Shown: positions 38,834 through 46,415, numbered from the stretch's first letter. The stretch is DNA of 64,000 nt from Flavobacterium okayamense (GCF_019702945.1 NZ_AP024749.1:2294001-2358000); one strand, 5' to 3'. Numbers and translations are program-made. The notes: generated by a model from the sequence alone, not told the origin.

Positions 38834-41206
38834 TTATTTCTTTTTGGAATAAATATTTGACATTATAGTTACGAAACTAACTACAGTTATTGAACTCAAT
38901 GGCATTATAATAGCCGCGACTAATGGAGATAAATTACCTGTAATTGCAAAGCTTAATCCAACAATATTATATAGCAGCGAAAGACCAAAACTCATATAAA
39001 TAGTTTTCATTGCGTTTTTTGAAAACTTTAAAAAATAAGATATCGATTGAAATTGGCTTGCATCCATAATTCCATCACAAGCAGGAGAAAACACGTTTAC
39101 ATTTTCAGAAATTGCAAGCCCCACATTACTTTGTGCCAAAGCGCCAGCATCATTTAAACCATCACCAACCATCATTACATTTTTTCCCTGTTTTTGAAGT
39201 TCTTCAATAAATTGAAGTTTCTGTTCAGGTTTTTGATTAAATACTAACTGAGTATTTTTTGGTAGTAATTTTTCTAAAATTGGTCGTTCTCCCTCATTAT
39301 CTCCAGAAAGTACTTTTAATTCATATTGATGAGATAGATTTTCAAATAAGTCACTTAATCCTTCTCTATATTGGTTACTAAAAACAAAATTCCCTAAATA
39401 AACATCATCAATTTCAATGTGAACTTTAGTCTTTTTATGTGATGTTTCGCTAAACGTATCAACAAAACTAGATGAACCAAATTTTACTTTTCCTTCATTA
39501 AAAGTAGCATCAACACCTTTTCCTGTAATTTCTTCAAAAGAAATAGAATTGAGCTTTTCTACTTCGGGTAAATAATCATATAATCTTCTACTTAATGGGT
39601 GGTTTGAACCACGTAAGGCATTTTTTAATAACGTGATTTGAAAATCATTTAACTCTTTTCCATCGTATATTATAGCTGTTTTTTTATTTGTTGTAATGGT
39701 TCCCGTTTTATCAAAAACAATGGTATCTACTTTTGCCAATTGTTCTATTACAATGGCATTTTTCAGGTACATTTTTTTTCGTCCCATTATACGTAAAACA
39801 TTACCAAGAGTAAAAGGAGCCGTAAGGGCTAATGCACAAGGGCAAGCAACAATTAAAACTGCTGTAAATACGTTAAAAGCTTGGTATGTATCTATAAACA
39901 GCCATACAATTAAGACAGTAATTGCAAGTAATAACAAAATTGGCGTAAAGTATCTACTTACTCTATCGGTAATAGTTTTATGTTTTTGGTCTATTTTCTT
40001 CTGAAAAACATCATTACTCCACAATTGTGTTAAGTAACTTTGGGAAACCGAAAACAAAACTTCCATTTCGATTGTCGTACCTAATTGCTTACCGCCAGCA
40101 AAAATTTTATCCCCCGATTTTTTTTCAATAGGCACCTCTTCACCTGTAACAAAACTGTAGTCAATGGAAGATTTTGATGAAATTAATATTCCATCAACAG
40201 GAATTAATTCTTGATTACGAATTAATAATCGATCACCTTTTTCAATATCATATACTTGAACTTGTTCTTCTTTGTTATTGTTTATTCTAGTAACCGCAAT
40301 TGGAAAATATGATTTATAATCGCGTTCAAAAGACAAGAAACTATAAGTTTTTTGTTGGAATAATTTTCCTAATAACATAAAGAAGACTAAACCAGTTAAG
40401 CTATCAAAAAAGCCTTGTCCATATACCATTATTATGTCTATTGTACTTCGTACAAACATTACTATAATTCCAAGGGCTATTGGGATATCAATATTTAAAA
40501 TTCCTGAGCGTATGCTTTTATAAGCCGACTTGTAATAATCACTTGCAGAATAGAAGAAAGATGGTAATGATAAAGTAAAAATTAGCCATCTAAAAAAAGG
40601 TTTATATTGTTCTATCCAAAATTCATCAACTTCAAAATATTCTGGAAAAGAAAGAAGCATAATGTTTCCGAAACAGAAAAAAGCGATACCTAATTTGTAG
40701 ATTAAGCTTCGGTCTAGATCTTCTTTTCCAGCCTCATAGTTCTCTAAACTTATGTAAGGTTCATACCCTATTGAACTAAGTAAATAAACAATATCCTTTA
40801 AAGAAACTTCGGTTTTGTTGAATGAAATTCTAACTTTTTTCTCTGGAAAGTTAACTTGAGAAGTTATAATTCCTTTTTGAAGTTTTTGTAAATTTTCCAA
40901 AATCCAAATACACGAGCTACAGTGTATATGAGGAATGTATAATGAAACAATTGCTGTCTTATCTTCATCAAACTCTAATAATTTAGTAACGATTTCATCA
41001 TTACTTAAAAATTCATATTTACCTTGTATGTCTTGTGGCGTTGCTCCTGGAGCATTTTGAAAATCATAATAACATGTAAGATCATTTTGACTAAAGATTT
41101 CATATACAGTTTTACAACCTGTACAACAAAAACTTTTATCATCAAAAACGACTTCGTCTTTTGGTGTGATTTCAGTACCACAATGGAAACAATTTTTTGT
41201 ATCCAT
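38834..41206 (-). CDS. ccoI: Copper-transporting P1B-type ATPase CcoI
   Basis: 790 aa. The N-terminus has a Cys-rich metal-binding segment (CFHCGTEIT... CCTGCKTVYE, about residues 6-40) and an HMA domain with HIHCSSCIW (about 95). Eight membrane helices carry the metal-binding CPC in VACPCALALTAPF. Cytoplasmic motifs are VTGEEVPIEK, the phosphorylated DKTGTIT and GDGLNDAGAL. CcoI-type pumps supply copper to cbb3 oxidase. It is divergent from the Crp/Fnr gene and shares an operator with it; a second promoter starts after it, at ccoS. Confidence 0.95.
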   Translation of the reverse strand: MDTKNCFHCGTEITPKDEVVFDDKSFCCTGCKTVYEIFSQNDLTCYYDFQNAPGATPQDIQGKYEFLSNDEIVTKLLEFDEDKTAIVSLYIPHIHCSSCIWILENLQKLQKGIITSQVNFPEKKVRISFNKTEVSLKDIVYLLSSIGYEPYISLENYEAGKEDLDRSLIYKLGIAFFCFGNIMLLSFPEYFEVDEFWIEQYKPFFRWLIFTLSLPSFFYSASDYYKSAYKSIRSGILNIDIPIALGIIVMFVRSTIDIIMVYGQGFFDSLTGLVFFMLLGKLFQQKTYSFLSFERDYKSYFPIAVTRINNNKEEQVQVYDIEKGDRLLIRNQELIPVDGILISSKSSIDYSFVTGEEVPIEKKSGDKIFAGGKQLGTTIEMEVLFSVSQSYLTQLWSNDVFQKKIDQKHKTITDRVSRYFTPILLLLAITVLIVWLFIDTYQAFNVFTAVLIVACPCALALTAPFTLGNVLRIMGRKKMYLKNAIVIEQLAKVDTIVFDKTGTITTNKKTAIIYDGKELNDFQITLLKNALRGSNHPLSRRLYDYLPEVEKLNSISFEEITGKGVDATFNEGKVKFGSSSFVDTFSETSHKKTKVHIEIDDVYLGNFVFSNQYREGLSDLFENLSHQYELKVLSGDNEGERPILEKLLPKNTQLVFNQKPEQKLQFIEELQKQGKNVMMVGDGLNDAGALAQSNVGLAISENVNVFSPACDGIMDASQFQSISYFLKFSKNAMKTIYMSFGLSLLYNIVGLSFAITGNLSPLVAAIIMPLSSITVVSFVTIMSNIYSKKK

Positions 41207-41228
41207 AATTTGCTCATTTTACCTGTTA

Positions 41229-41237
41229 CAAAGGTTA
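41229..41237 (-). promoter_or_regulatory. -7 promoter element of ccoI
   Basis: Minus strand TAACCTTTG, one base longer than consensus between TA and TTTG. Its TTTG is placed relative to the operator at 41258-41273 exactly as the TTTG of the ccoS promoter is to its own operator. Confidence 0.5.
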
Positions 41238-41257
41238 CAATTCATTAAAAGATATTA

Positions 41258-41273
41258 TATGATATTTGTCATA
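41258..41273. promoter_or_regulatory. Crp/Fnr-type operator in the ccoI / regulator intergenic region
   Basis: TATGA-TATTTG-TCATA, a perfect inverted repeat with 6-base spacer. It lies between the divergent ccoI and Crp/Fnr genes and can act on both. Confidence 0.72.
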
Positions 41274-41280
41274 CTTTAAT

Positions 41281-41288
41281 TATATTTG
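41281..41288 (+). promoter_or_regulatory. -7 promoter element of the Crp/Fnr regulator gene
   Basis: TATATTTG, 24 bases before the start codon. The operator at 41258-41273 covers the place where the -33 element would be, which would suit autorepression. Confidence 0.55.
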
Positions 41289-41311
41289 ATAAAAATTTTA
41301 CAACACCGAAA

Positions 41312-41992
41312 ATGAGTAAATGTGAACAATGTATTGTACGAGAATTAAGTTCGTTAAAAGCTCTAAATAAAGATGAATTAATAAAACTCGCCGATTGTAA
41401 ATCAACTTACACTATTAAAAAAGGTGAGCCAATTTTTGAAGAAGGAGAAACCATTAATGGTGTTTTTTGCATTAAAGAAGGAGTTTGCAAATTAACAAAG
41501 CTTAGTGCAAATGGTAAGGACCAAATCGTAAAACTTGTAAAATCAGGAGAATTACTTGGACAACGATCTATGATTAGTGAAGAACCTACAAACTTAAGTG
41601 CTGTTGCTCTTGAAGATATGGATGTTTGTTTTATTCCAAAAAGTGAAGTAATGAGTTATTTCAATTCGAATAACCAATTTTCTATGGAAGTTATGAAAAC
41701 TATCTGTGGCGATTTAAAAGATGCTGATGATCACATGGTTTCTATGGCGCAAAAAACAGTTAAAGAACGTTTAGCGGAAACGTTATTATTTTTAGAAAAC
41801 AACTTTGGTACAAATAACGATGGAACTTTAAAAATTCAATTGACAAGAGAAGAACTTGCTGGAATGATAGGAACTGCTACTGAAAGCTGTATTCGATTAC
41901 TTTCTGAATTCAATAAAAACGATTTAATTGAATTAGTAGGAAAGAAAATTGCACTAAAAGATAAAACAAAATTGAAAAAATTATCTGAATAA
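41312..41992 (+). CDS. Crp/Fnr family transcriptional regulator of the cbb3 locus
   Basis: 226 aa. The N-terminus has CEQC (Cys 4 and 7), then a cyclic-nucleotide-binding-like beta roll (about 25-140) with FEEGETINGVFCIKEG and GELLGQRSMI, a dimer helix, and a winged HTH (about 165-215) whose recognition helix reads TATESCIRLL. Glu and Arg spaced as in CRP and FNR predict half-sites with core TGA, matching the TATGA repeats beside the cco genes. The four-Cys cluster pattern of E. coli FNR is not obvious, so whether it binds [4Fe-4S] is open. Likely oxygen or redox control of cco; inferred. Confidence 0.88.
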   Translation: MSKCEQCIVRELSSLKALNKDELIKLADCKSTYTIKKGEPIFEEGETINGVFCIKEGVCKLTKLSANGKDQIVKLVKSGELLGQRSMISEEPTNLSAVALEDMDVCFIPKSEVMSYFNSNNQFSMEVMKTICGDLKDADDHMVSMAQKTVKERLAETLLFLENNFGTNNDGTLKIQLTREELAGMIGTATESCIRLLSEFNKNDLIELVGKKIALKDKTKLKKLSE

Positions 41993-42020
41993 AAAAGCGA
42001 CTTTATAAAGTCGCTTTTTT
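41991..42020. terminator. Bidirectional terminator between Crp/Fnr and rhodanese genes
   Basis: AAAAAAGCGACTTTA and TAAAGTCGCTTTTTT form a perfect palindrome with A and T runs. The genes on both sides converge on it. Confidence 0.92.
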
Positions 42021-42025
42021 ATTAA

Positions 42026-42331
42026 TTATTCTTTAGGTCCATCCCATTCTGAAAAGCCTCCAACTAAATTATAGGCATTTTCAAATCCCATTTCACGCAT
42101 AATGTTGCAGGCGTTTGCACTTCTTCCTCCTGCTGCACAATACACATAATAGTTTTTAGATTTATCTAATTCATCAATTTGATAAATAAAACCTTGTCCT
42201 TTATAAATATCGATATTTATTGAACCTGGAATTTTTCCTGCATTTACTTCATCTTCTGTTCTCACATCAAGTATAACTCCTTTTTCATCAGTTAAAAACT
42301 GACTCCACCATTGTTGTTGTGATAAATTCAT
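42026..42331 (-). CDS. Rhodanese-like domain protein
   Basis: 101 aa, a single rhodanese domain. GVILDVRTEDEVNAGKIPGSINI is the CH2-type A motif, and the active-site loop is YCAAGGRSANAC with the catalytic Cys. No signal peptide, so it is cytoplasmic. It may transfer persulfide sulfur; the acceptor is unknown. Its promoter (TTTG-N17-TATTTTTG, minus, 42349-42377) lies back to back with the MarR operators. Confidence 0.9.
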   Translation of the reverse strand: MNLSQQQWWSQFLTDEKGVILDVRTEDEVNAGKIPGSINIDIYKGQGFIYQIDELDKSKNYYVYCAAGGRSANACNIMREMGFENAYNLVGGFSEWDGPKE

Positions 42332-42348
42332 GTCTTTTAATTTTTAAG

Positions 42349-42377
42349 CAAAAATAACACCTAATTTGATATACAAA
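42349..42377 (-). promoter_or_regulatory. Promoter of the rhodanese gene
   Basis: Minus strand TTTG (42374-42377), 17 bases, TATTTTTG (42349-42356). Confidence 0.5.
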
Positions 42378-42401
42378 AATTTTAACACAAAATTAATACA
42401 C

Positions 42402-42417
42402 ACTTGTATATACAAGT
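42402..42417. promoter_or_regulatory. Palindromic operator 1 upstream of marR
   Basis: ACTTGTATATACAAGT, a perfect 16-base palindrome. It shares TTGTAnnTACAA with operator 2. The centres are 33 bases apart, about three helical turns. Confidence 0.7.
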
Positions 42418-42431
42418 ATTAAAATTTAATA

Positions 42432-42450
42432 TATATTTGTACGTACAAAT
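42432..42450. promoter_or_regulatory. marR -7 box overlapped by palindromic operator 2
   Basis: The -7 box TATATTTG (42432-42439) runs into the perfect palindrome ATTTGTACGTACAAAT (42435-42450). A regulator bound there would block the promoter, as in MarR autorepression. Confidence 0.7.
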
Positions 42451-42463
42451 TTTGACATTACAA

Positions 42464-42922
42464 ATGAAAATAGAAGAAATAATAAAAGCAGTGTCTACAG
42501 TGAGCATTGAAAAGAAAATTTTACTAAACATTCTGTATACTCAAAATCTTATTTCAGAAAAGTTTAATGAAATTTTAAAACCTTATGACCTATCTACAGA
42601 GCAATTTAATGTTCTTAGAATTTTACGTGGACAAAAAGGAAAACCTGCAAATATGTGTGTTATTCAGGAGAGAATGATTGCTAAAACTAGTAATACTACT
42701 CGATTAGTTGATAAATTACTGGCAAAAGATTTAGTAACAAGAGAAGTTTGTCCTGATAATAGACGAAAAATGGAAGTATCAATTACACAAAAAGGTTTGG
42801 ATTTATTATCAACATTAGACCCATTAGTTATTGAACATGAGAAAAGTTTTGGATCAAACTTAACAGAATCAGAGCTTCAAGAATTAAATGTTTTATTAGA
42901 AAAAATTAGAAAAATCAAATAA
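42464..42922 (+). CDS. MarR family transcriptional regulator
   Basis: 152 aa from the ATG at 42464. An in-frame ATG at 42404 lies inside the operators and upstream of the -7 box, so it is not the start. The winged HTH spans about residues 45-125, with YDLSTEQFNVLRILRG, a recognition helix near TSNTTRLVDKLLAKDLV, and the wing CPDNRRKMEVSITQKG. It likely represses itself and the nitroreductase gene starting 6 bases after its stop, and possibly yceI. The inducer is unknown. Confidence 0.9.
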   Translation: MKIEEIIKAVSTVSIEKKILLNILYTQNLISEKFNEILKPYDLSTEQFNVLRILRGQKGKPANMCVIQERMIAKTSNTTRLVDKLLAKDLVTREVCPDNRRKMEVSITQKGLDLLSTLDPLVIEHEKSFGSNLTESELQELNVLLEKIRKIK

Positions 42923-42928
42923 ATTGCA

Positions 42929-43561
42929 ATGAATACCTTTATCACAAATCAAAATTGGCGCTATGCTACAAAAAAATTTGATGCATCAAGAAAAGTCTCA
43001 AATGAAGATTTACAAACATTAAAAGAAGCTATTCAATTAAGTACTTCATCATACGGATTACAACCTTATAAAGTTTTAATCATTGAGAATCCAGAAATTA
43101 GAAAGCAGTTACAACCTGTTTCTTGGGGACAAAGTCAAATTGTCGATGCTTCACATTTAATTGTTTTTGCAAACTTTACTAATATCGATGCTTCTCATAT
43201 TGACAGCTATATAAAAAACATAGCTCAATCAAGAGATTTACATCTTGAAAATTTAACAGGATATGCAGATTTTATGAAATCAAAAATTCTAGGTTTACCA
43301 AAAGAACAATTAGCCATTTGGACATCAAAACAAACCTATCTTGCTTTAGGTAATTTAATTAATGCAGCAGCTGAATTAAAAATTGATGTTACACCGATGG
43401 AAGGATTTGAACCTGAACAATACAATGAAATATTAGGATTAAACAAACAAGGTTTAAACGCTTCTTTAGTTGCTCCAATTGGCTATAGGCATTCTGATGA
43501 TGTTAACCAACATTTAGCTAAGGTAAGAAAACCTCTAAACGAATTATTTGAAACAATTTAA
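42929..43561 (+). CDS. Nitroreductase family NAD(P)H-dependent oxidoreductase
   Basis: 210 aa, a full-length nitroreductase fold that binds FMN as a dimer. Features are NQNWRYATKKFD near the start, LQLSTSSYGLQPYKVLII-like segment (SSYGLQPYK), YLALGNLINAAAELKIDVTPMEGFEP and a C-terminal GYRHSDD. It resembles NfsB/YdgI-type enzymes that reduce quinones, nitroaromatics or enones. It sits directly after marR, suggesting induction by a toxic electrophile or quinone. Confidence 0.9.
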   Translation: MNTFITNQNWRYATKKFDASRKVSNEDLQTLKEAIQLSTSSYGLQPYKVLIIENPEIRKQLQPVSWGQSQIVDASHLIVFANFTNIDASHIDSYIKNIAQSRDLHLENLTGYADFMKSKILGLPKEQLAIWTSKQTYLALGNLINAAAELKIDVTPMEGFEPEQYNEILGLNKQGLNASLVAPIGYRHSDDVNQHLAKVRKPLNELFETI

Positions 43562-43593
43562 ACTTAACATTTATACTCTTAATTTATTACATT

Positions 43594-44163
43594 ATGAATA
43601 ACACTATTAAATCATTTTTTTTAGCAGCTGTTACTATTTTAACATTTTCTGCTAATGCTCAAACTTCTAAGAAAGTAGATGCAACTAAAAGTTCTATTCA
43701 CTGGATTGGTAAAAAAGTTACTGGTCAACATGACGGGACTGTTAATATAAAAGATGGAATTTTAATGTTTAAAGAAGACAAATTAGCTGGCGGTAAATTT
43801 ACTGTTGATATGACATCTATAAGCACTAAAGACTTAGAAGGTGAATGGGCTGGTAAACTTGATGGTCACTTAAAATCAGATGATTTCTTTAGCACAGAAA
43901 AACACCCAAATGCTAATTTAGAGTTTAAAAAAATAGCTGATAAAGGAAATGGAGTTTATACTATTTTTGCCGATTTAACTATTAAAGGAATTACTAATCC
44001 TATTAATTTTGATATGACAGTAAACGAAAATTCGGCAACTTCAAAATTAATTATCGATAGAACCAAATACGACATTAAATATAAATCAGGATCTTTCTTC
44101 GAAAACTTAGGAGATAAAACAATTTACGACGATTTTGAATTAGATGTAAATCTAGTTTTCTAA
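43594..44163 (+). CDS. YceI family lipid-binding protein, periplasmic
   Basis: 189 aa with signal peptide (SFFLAAVTILTFSANAQ). The YceI beta-barrel (about 24-189) shows SSIHWIGKKVTGQHDGTVNIKDG, FTVDMTSIS, GHLKSDDFFSTEKHPNANLEF and the C-terminal DDFELDVNLVF. Family members bind polyisoprenoids in a lipocalin-like cavity. In Flavobacteria a marR-oxidoreductase-yceI trio is frequent, hinting at quinone or isoprenoid metabolism. It is 32 bases from the nitroreductase gene and ends in a terminator. Confidence 0.92.
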   Translation: MNNTIKSFFLAAVTILTFSANAQTSKKVDATKSSIHWIGKKVTGQHDGTVNIKDGILMFKEDKLAGGKFTVDMTSISTKDLEGEWAGKLDGHLKSDDFFSTEKHPNANLEFKKIADKGNGVYTIFADLTIKGITNPINFDMTVNENSATSKLIIDRTKYDIKYKSGSFFENLGDKTIYDDFELDVNLVF

Positions 44164-44186
44164 TCCAAATATTGCTATGAAAAAGA

Positions 44187-44217
44187 AAAGTCCGAAATTA
44201 AATTTTCGGACTTTTTT
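44187..44217 (+). terminator. Terminator of the marR-nitroreductase-yceI unit
   Basis: AAAAGTCCGAAA and TTTTCGGACTTTTTT form a stem followed by a T run. Confidence 0.9.
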
Positions 44218-44226
44218 AATTTTTTA

Positions 44227-44259
44227 TTTGGAATATCTAAATAAGTTTATATAAATTTG
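44227..44259 (+). promoter_or_regulatory. trp operon promoter
   Basis: TTTG (44227-44230), 21 bases, TAAATTTG (44252-44259). Transcription would start in the 7-base repeat that follows, about 20 bases before the leader peptide. Confidence 0.6.
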
Positions 44260-44260
44260 C

Positions 44261-44288
44261 AAAATACAAAATACAAAATACAAAATGC
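44261..44288 (+). repeat. Tandem 7-base repeat AAAATAC before the trp leader peptide
   Basis: Three exact copies of AAAATAC and a fourth, AAAATGC, whose ATG (44285-44287) is the start codon of the leader peptide. Confidence 0.85.
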
Positions 44289-44341
44289 AAAACATTTTAA
44301 ACAATACTTGGTGGTGGATTAACTTACGTCGAACGTCGTGA
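44285..44341 (+). CDS. trpL: trp operon leader peptide
   Basis: 18 residues, MQNILNNTWWWINLRRTS, ending in TGA. Three consecutive TGG codons (44309-44317) make it a tryptophan sensor: scarcity of charged tRNA-Trp would stall the ribosome there. It lies between the trp promoter and a terminator hairpin upstream of trpE. The stop codon overlaps the segment GTCGTGA (44335-44341), which is complementary to TCACGAC (44394-44400) in the terminator region. Confidence 0.88.
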   Translation: MQNILNNTWWWINLRRTS

Positions 44342-44380
44342 GCAAATCCTCTATTTGTATAGTTTAATCAAAATACATTC

Positions 44381-44413
44381 AAAGGCTTGTCAATCACGAC
44401 AAGCCTTTTTTTA
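44381..44413 (+). terminator. trp attenuator terminator
   Basis: AAAGGCTTGTC and GACAAGCCTTT form an 11-bp stem with loop AATCAC, followed by a T run (44407-44412). It ends 19 bases before trpE. A 7-base alternative pairing with the end of the leader peptide gene would open the top of the stem. Confidence 0.88.
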
Positions 44414-44431
44414 TGCTCAAAAATTAACAAT

Positions 44432-45832
44432 ATGACAAAATATAAATTTACAACATACAGCAAAAAAATAATCGCCGATACGATTACACCGGTTAGTTTA
44501 TATCTAAAAATTAGAGATGAATTCCCAAACAGCATTCTTCTTGAAAGTTCTGATTATCATGCAAATGACAATAGTTTTTCATATATCTGTTTCAATCCAA
44601 TTGCTTCTTTCAAAGTCGAAAATCAAAACATTCACATACAATTTCCAAACGAAAATGAGGCAATCAATCCGATAATAGAAAAAAATCAAGTAATAACTGA
44701 ATTGCAAAAATTTAGAAACGCATTTAAAACGGAAACAAATGAATTTAAATTTATTTCCAATGGTTTATTTGGTTACACGGCTTACGATGCCATTCAATAT
44801 TTTGAAAAAATAAACGTTGAGAGAAAATCAAACGACAGTACAATTCCTGAACTTTATTACGCAGTTTATCAAAATATAATTGCTATTAATCATTTTAAAA
44901 ACGAAGCCTATTTATTTTGCCATAGTTTAAATGATGAAAACAATATTTCTAAAATTGAACAAATCATCGCTAATCGCAATTTAGCGACCTACAACTTTAT
45001 AAAAATTGGTGATACATCTTCAAATATTTCAGATAATCAATTTAAAGAAAATGTAGCCAAAGCTAAACAACATTGCAAACGTGGTGATGTTTTTCAATTG
45101 GTTTTATCAAAACGATTCGATCAAGAATTTAAAGGAGATGAATTTAATGTTTATAGGGCTTTACGAAACATTAATCCTTCACCTTATTTATTTTATTTTG
45201 ATTATGGAAATTTTAAAATATTTGGTTCTTCTCCAGAAGCGCAATTAGTAATTCAAAATAATCATGCCGAAATTCATCCTATTGCGGGAACTTTTAAAAG
45301 AACTGGAAATGATGAACAAGATGTTGAATTAGCTAAGAAACTAACTGAAGATACCAAAGAAAACAGTGAACATGTTATGCTTGTTGATTTAGCTCGAAAC
45401 GATTTAAGCACCTATTGTAACGAAGTTAAAGTAGAAAAATACAAGGAAGTACAATATTTTTCCCATGTAATCCATTTGGTTTCAAAAGTAGTGGGTAAGC
45501 TAAAAAAATCCGATGCTGATTTAAACTTGGTTGCTAAAACTTTTCCAGCAGGAACGTTATCGGGAGCTCCAAAAGTAAAAGCCATGCAACTAATCGAAAA
45601 TATTGAAACTACAAACAGAAGTTTCTATGGTGGCGCAATAGGAATGCTAGATTTTAATGGCAATTACAATCATGCCATAATGATTCGTTCCTTTTTAAGT
45701 AAAAATCACAAGTTGTATTTTCAAGCTGGAGCTGGAATTGTTGAAAGTTCTAATGAAGAAAACGAATTACAAGAAGTATATAACAAAATAAATGCTTTAC
45801 AAAAAGCAATAGAATTAGCCGAAACAATTTAA
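44432..45832 (+). CDS. trpE: Anthranilate synthase component I
   Basis: 466 aa from the ATG at 44432 (MTKYKFTTYSKKI). An in-frame ATG at 44387 would put the attenuator hairpin inside the gene, so it is rejected. The chorismate-binding domain shows GDVFQLVLSKRF, PSPYLFYF, GSSPEAQL, HPIAGTFKR and LDLARNDLS-like VDLARNDLS, with the C-terminal FPAGTLSGAPKVKAMQLI and QAGAGIVESS. It converts chorismate to anthranilate with TrpG. The N-terminal LLESSDY motif matches the Trp feedback-binding site. Confidence 0.96.
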   Translation: MTKYKFTTYSKKIIADTITPVSLYLKIRDEFPNSILLESSDYHANDNSFSYICFNPIASFKVENQNIHIQFPNENEAINPIIEKNQVITELQKFRNAFKTETNEFKFISNGLFGYTAYDAIQYFEKINVERKSNDSTIPELYYAVYQNIIAINHFKNEAYLFCHSLNDENNISKIEQIIANRNLATYNFIKIGDTSSNISDNQFKENVAKAKQHCKRGDVFQLVLSKRFDQEFKGDEFNVYRALRNINPSPYLFYFDYGNFKIFGSSPEAQLVIQNNHAEIHPIAGTFKRTGNDEQDVELAKKLTEDTKENSEHVMLVDLARNDLSTYCNEVKVEKYKEVQYFSHVIHLVSKVVGKLKKSDADLNLVAKTFPAGTLSGAPKVKAMQLIENIETTNRSFYGGAIGMLDFNGNYNHAIMIRSFLSKNHKLYFQAGAGIVESSNEENELQEVYNKINALQKAIELAETI

Positions 45833-45835
45833 TCT

Positions 45836-45843
45836 TATATTTG
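45836..45843 (+). promoter_or_regulatory. Possible internal promoter before trpG
   Basis: TATATTTG in the trpE-trpG gap, 8 bases before the trpG ATG. The -33 element is not clear. A start here would yield an almost leaderless trpG mRNA. Confidence 0.35.
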
Positions 45844-45851
45844 CAGAACTC

Positions 45852-46415
45852 ATGAAAGTAGCCGTTATAGATAATTACGACAGTTTTACATACAACCTAG
45901 TTCACTACTTGGAAGATTTAGGTGCTGATATAACTGTGTTTAGAAACGATGAATTCGAATTAGAAGAATTAGATTCTTTTGAAAAGATTTTACTTTCTCC
46001 TGGTCCTGGTATTCCGGATGAAGCCGGACTTCTAAAAGAGGTTATCAAAACCTATGATAAAACGAAAGACATTTTTGGTGTTTGTCTAGGTTTACAAGCC
46101 ATTGGTGAAATTTATGGTGGAAAACTAACCAACTTAGATACTGTTTTTCATGGTGTTGCAACAAAAATTTCAGTAACCAATGATGATTACATCTTTACTA
46201 ACTTACCACAAAATTTTAATGTTGGTCGCTACCATTCTTGGGTTGTGGCTACTGAAAACCTACCCGAAACTTTAATCATCACTTCAACTGATGAAAATGG
46301 GGAAATCATGTCGTTAAAACATCAACATTTAAAGGTTCGTGGTGTACAATTTCATCCAGAAAGTGTTTTAACTCCAAACGGAAAGCAAATTTTAGAAAAT
46401 TGGCTTAAAGCCTAA
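45852..46415 (+). CDS. trpG: Anthranilate synthase component II (glutamine amidotransferase)
   Basis: 187 aa, class I glutamine amidotransferase. Catalytic Cys in FGVCLGLQAIGE, with His and Glu in VQFHPESVLTPNG. The N-terminal DNYDSFTYNLVHYLEDLGA and LLSPGPGIPDEAG are typical. It supplies ammonia to TrpE, and may also serve PabB, as in organisms with a single amphibolic subunit. It is 19 bases after trpE and 86 bases before trpD. Confidence 0.96.
   Translation: MKVAVIDNYDSFTYNLVHYLEDLGADITVFRNDEFELEELDSFEKILLSPGPGIPDEAGLLKEVIKTYDKTKDIFGVCLGLQAIGEIYGGKLTNLDTVFHGVATKISVTNDDYIFTNLPQNFNVGRYHSWVVATENLPETLIITSTDENGEIMSLKHQHLKVRGVQFHPESVLTPNGKQILENWLKA

Noticed and set aside
39696..40004. 102-codon frame opposite ccoI
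   Set aside because: Antisense shadow of the conserved P-type ATPase core.
42404..42463. Longer marR start
   Set aside because: It lies within the operators and upstream of the -7 box.
44387..44431. Longer trpE start
   Set aside because: It would place the attenuator hairpin in the coding region and adds residues not typical of TrpE.
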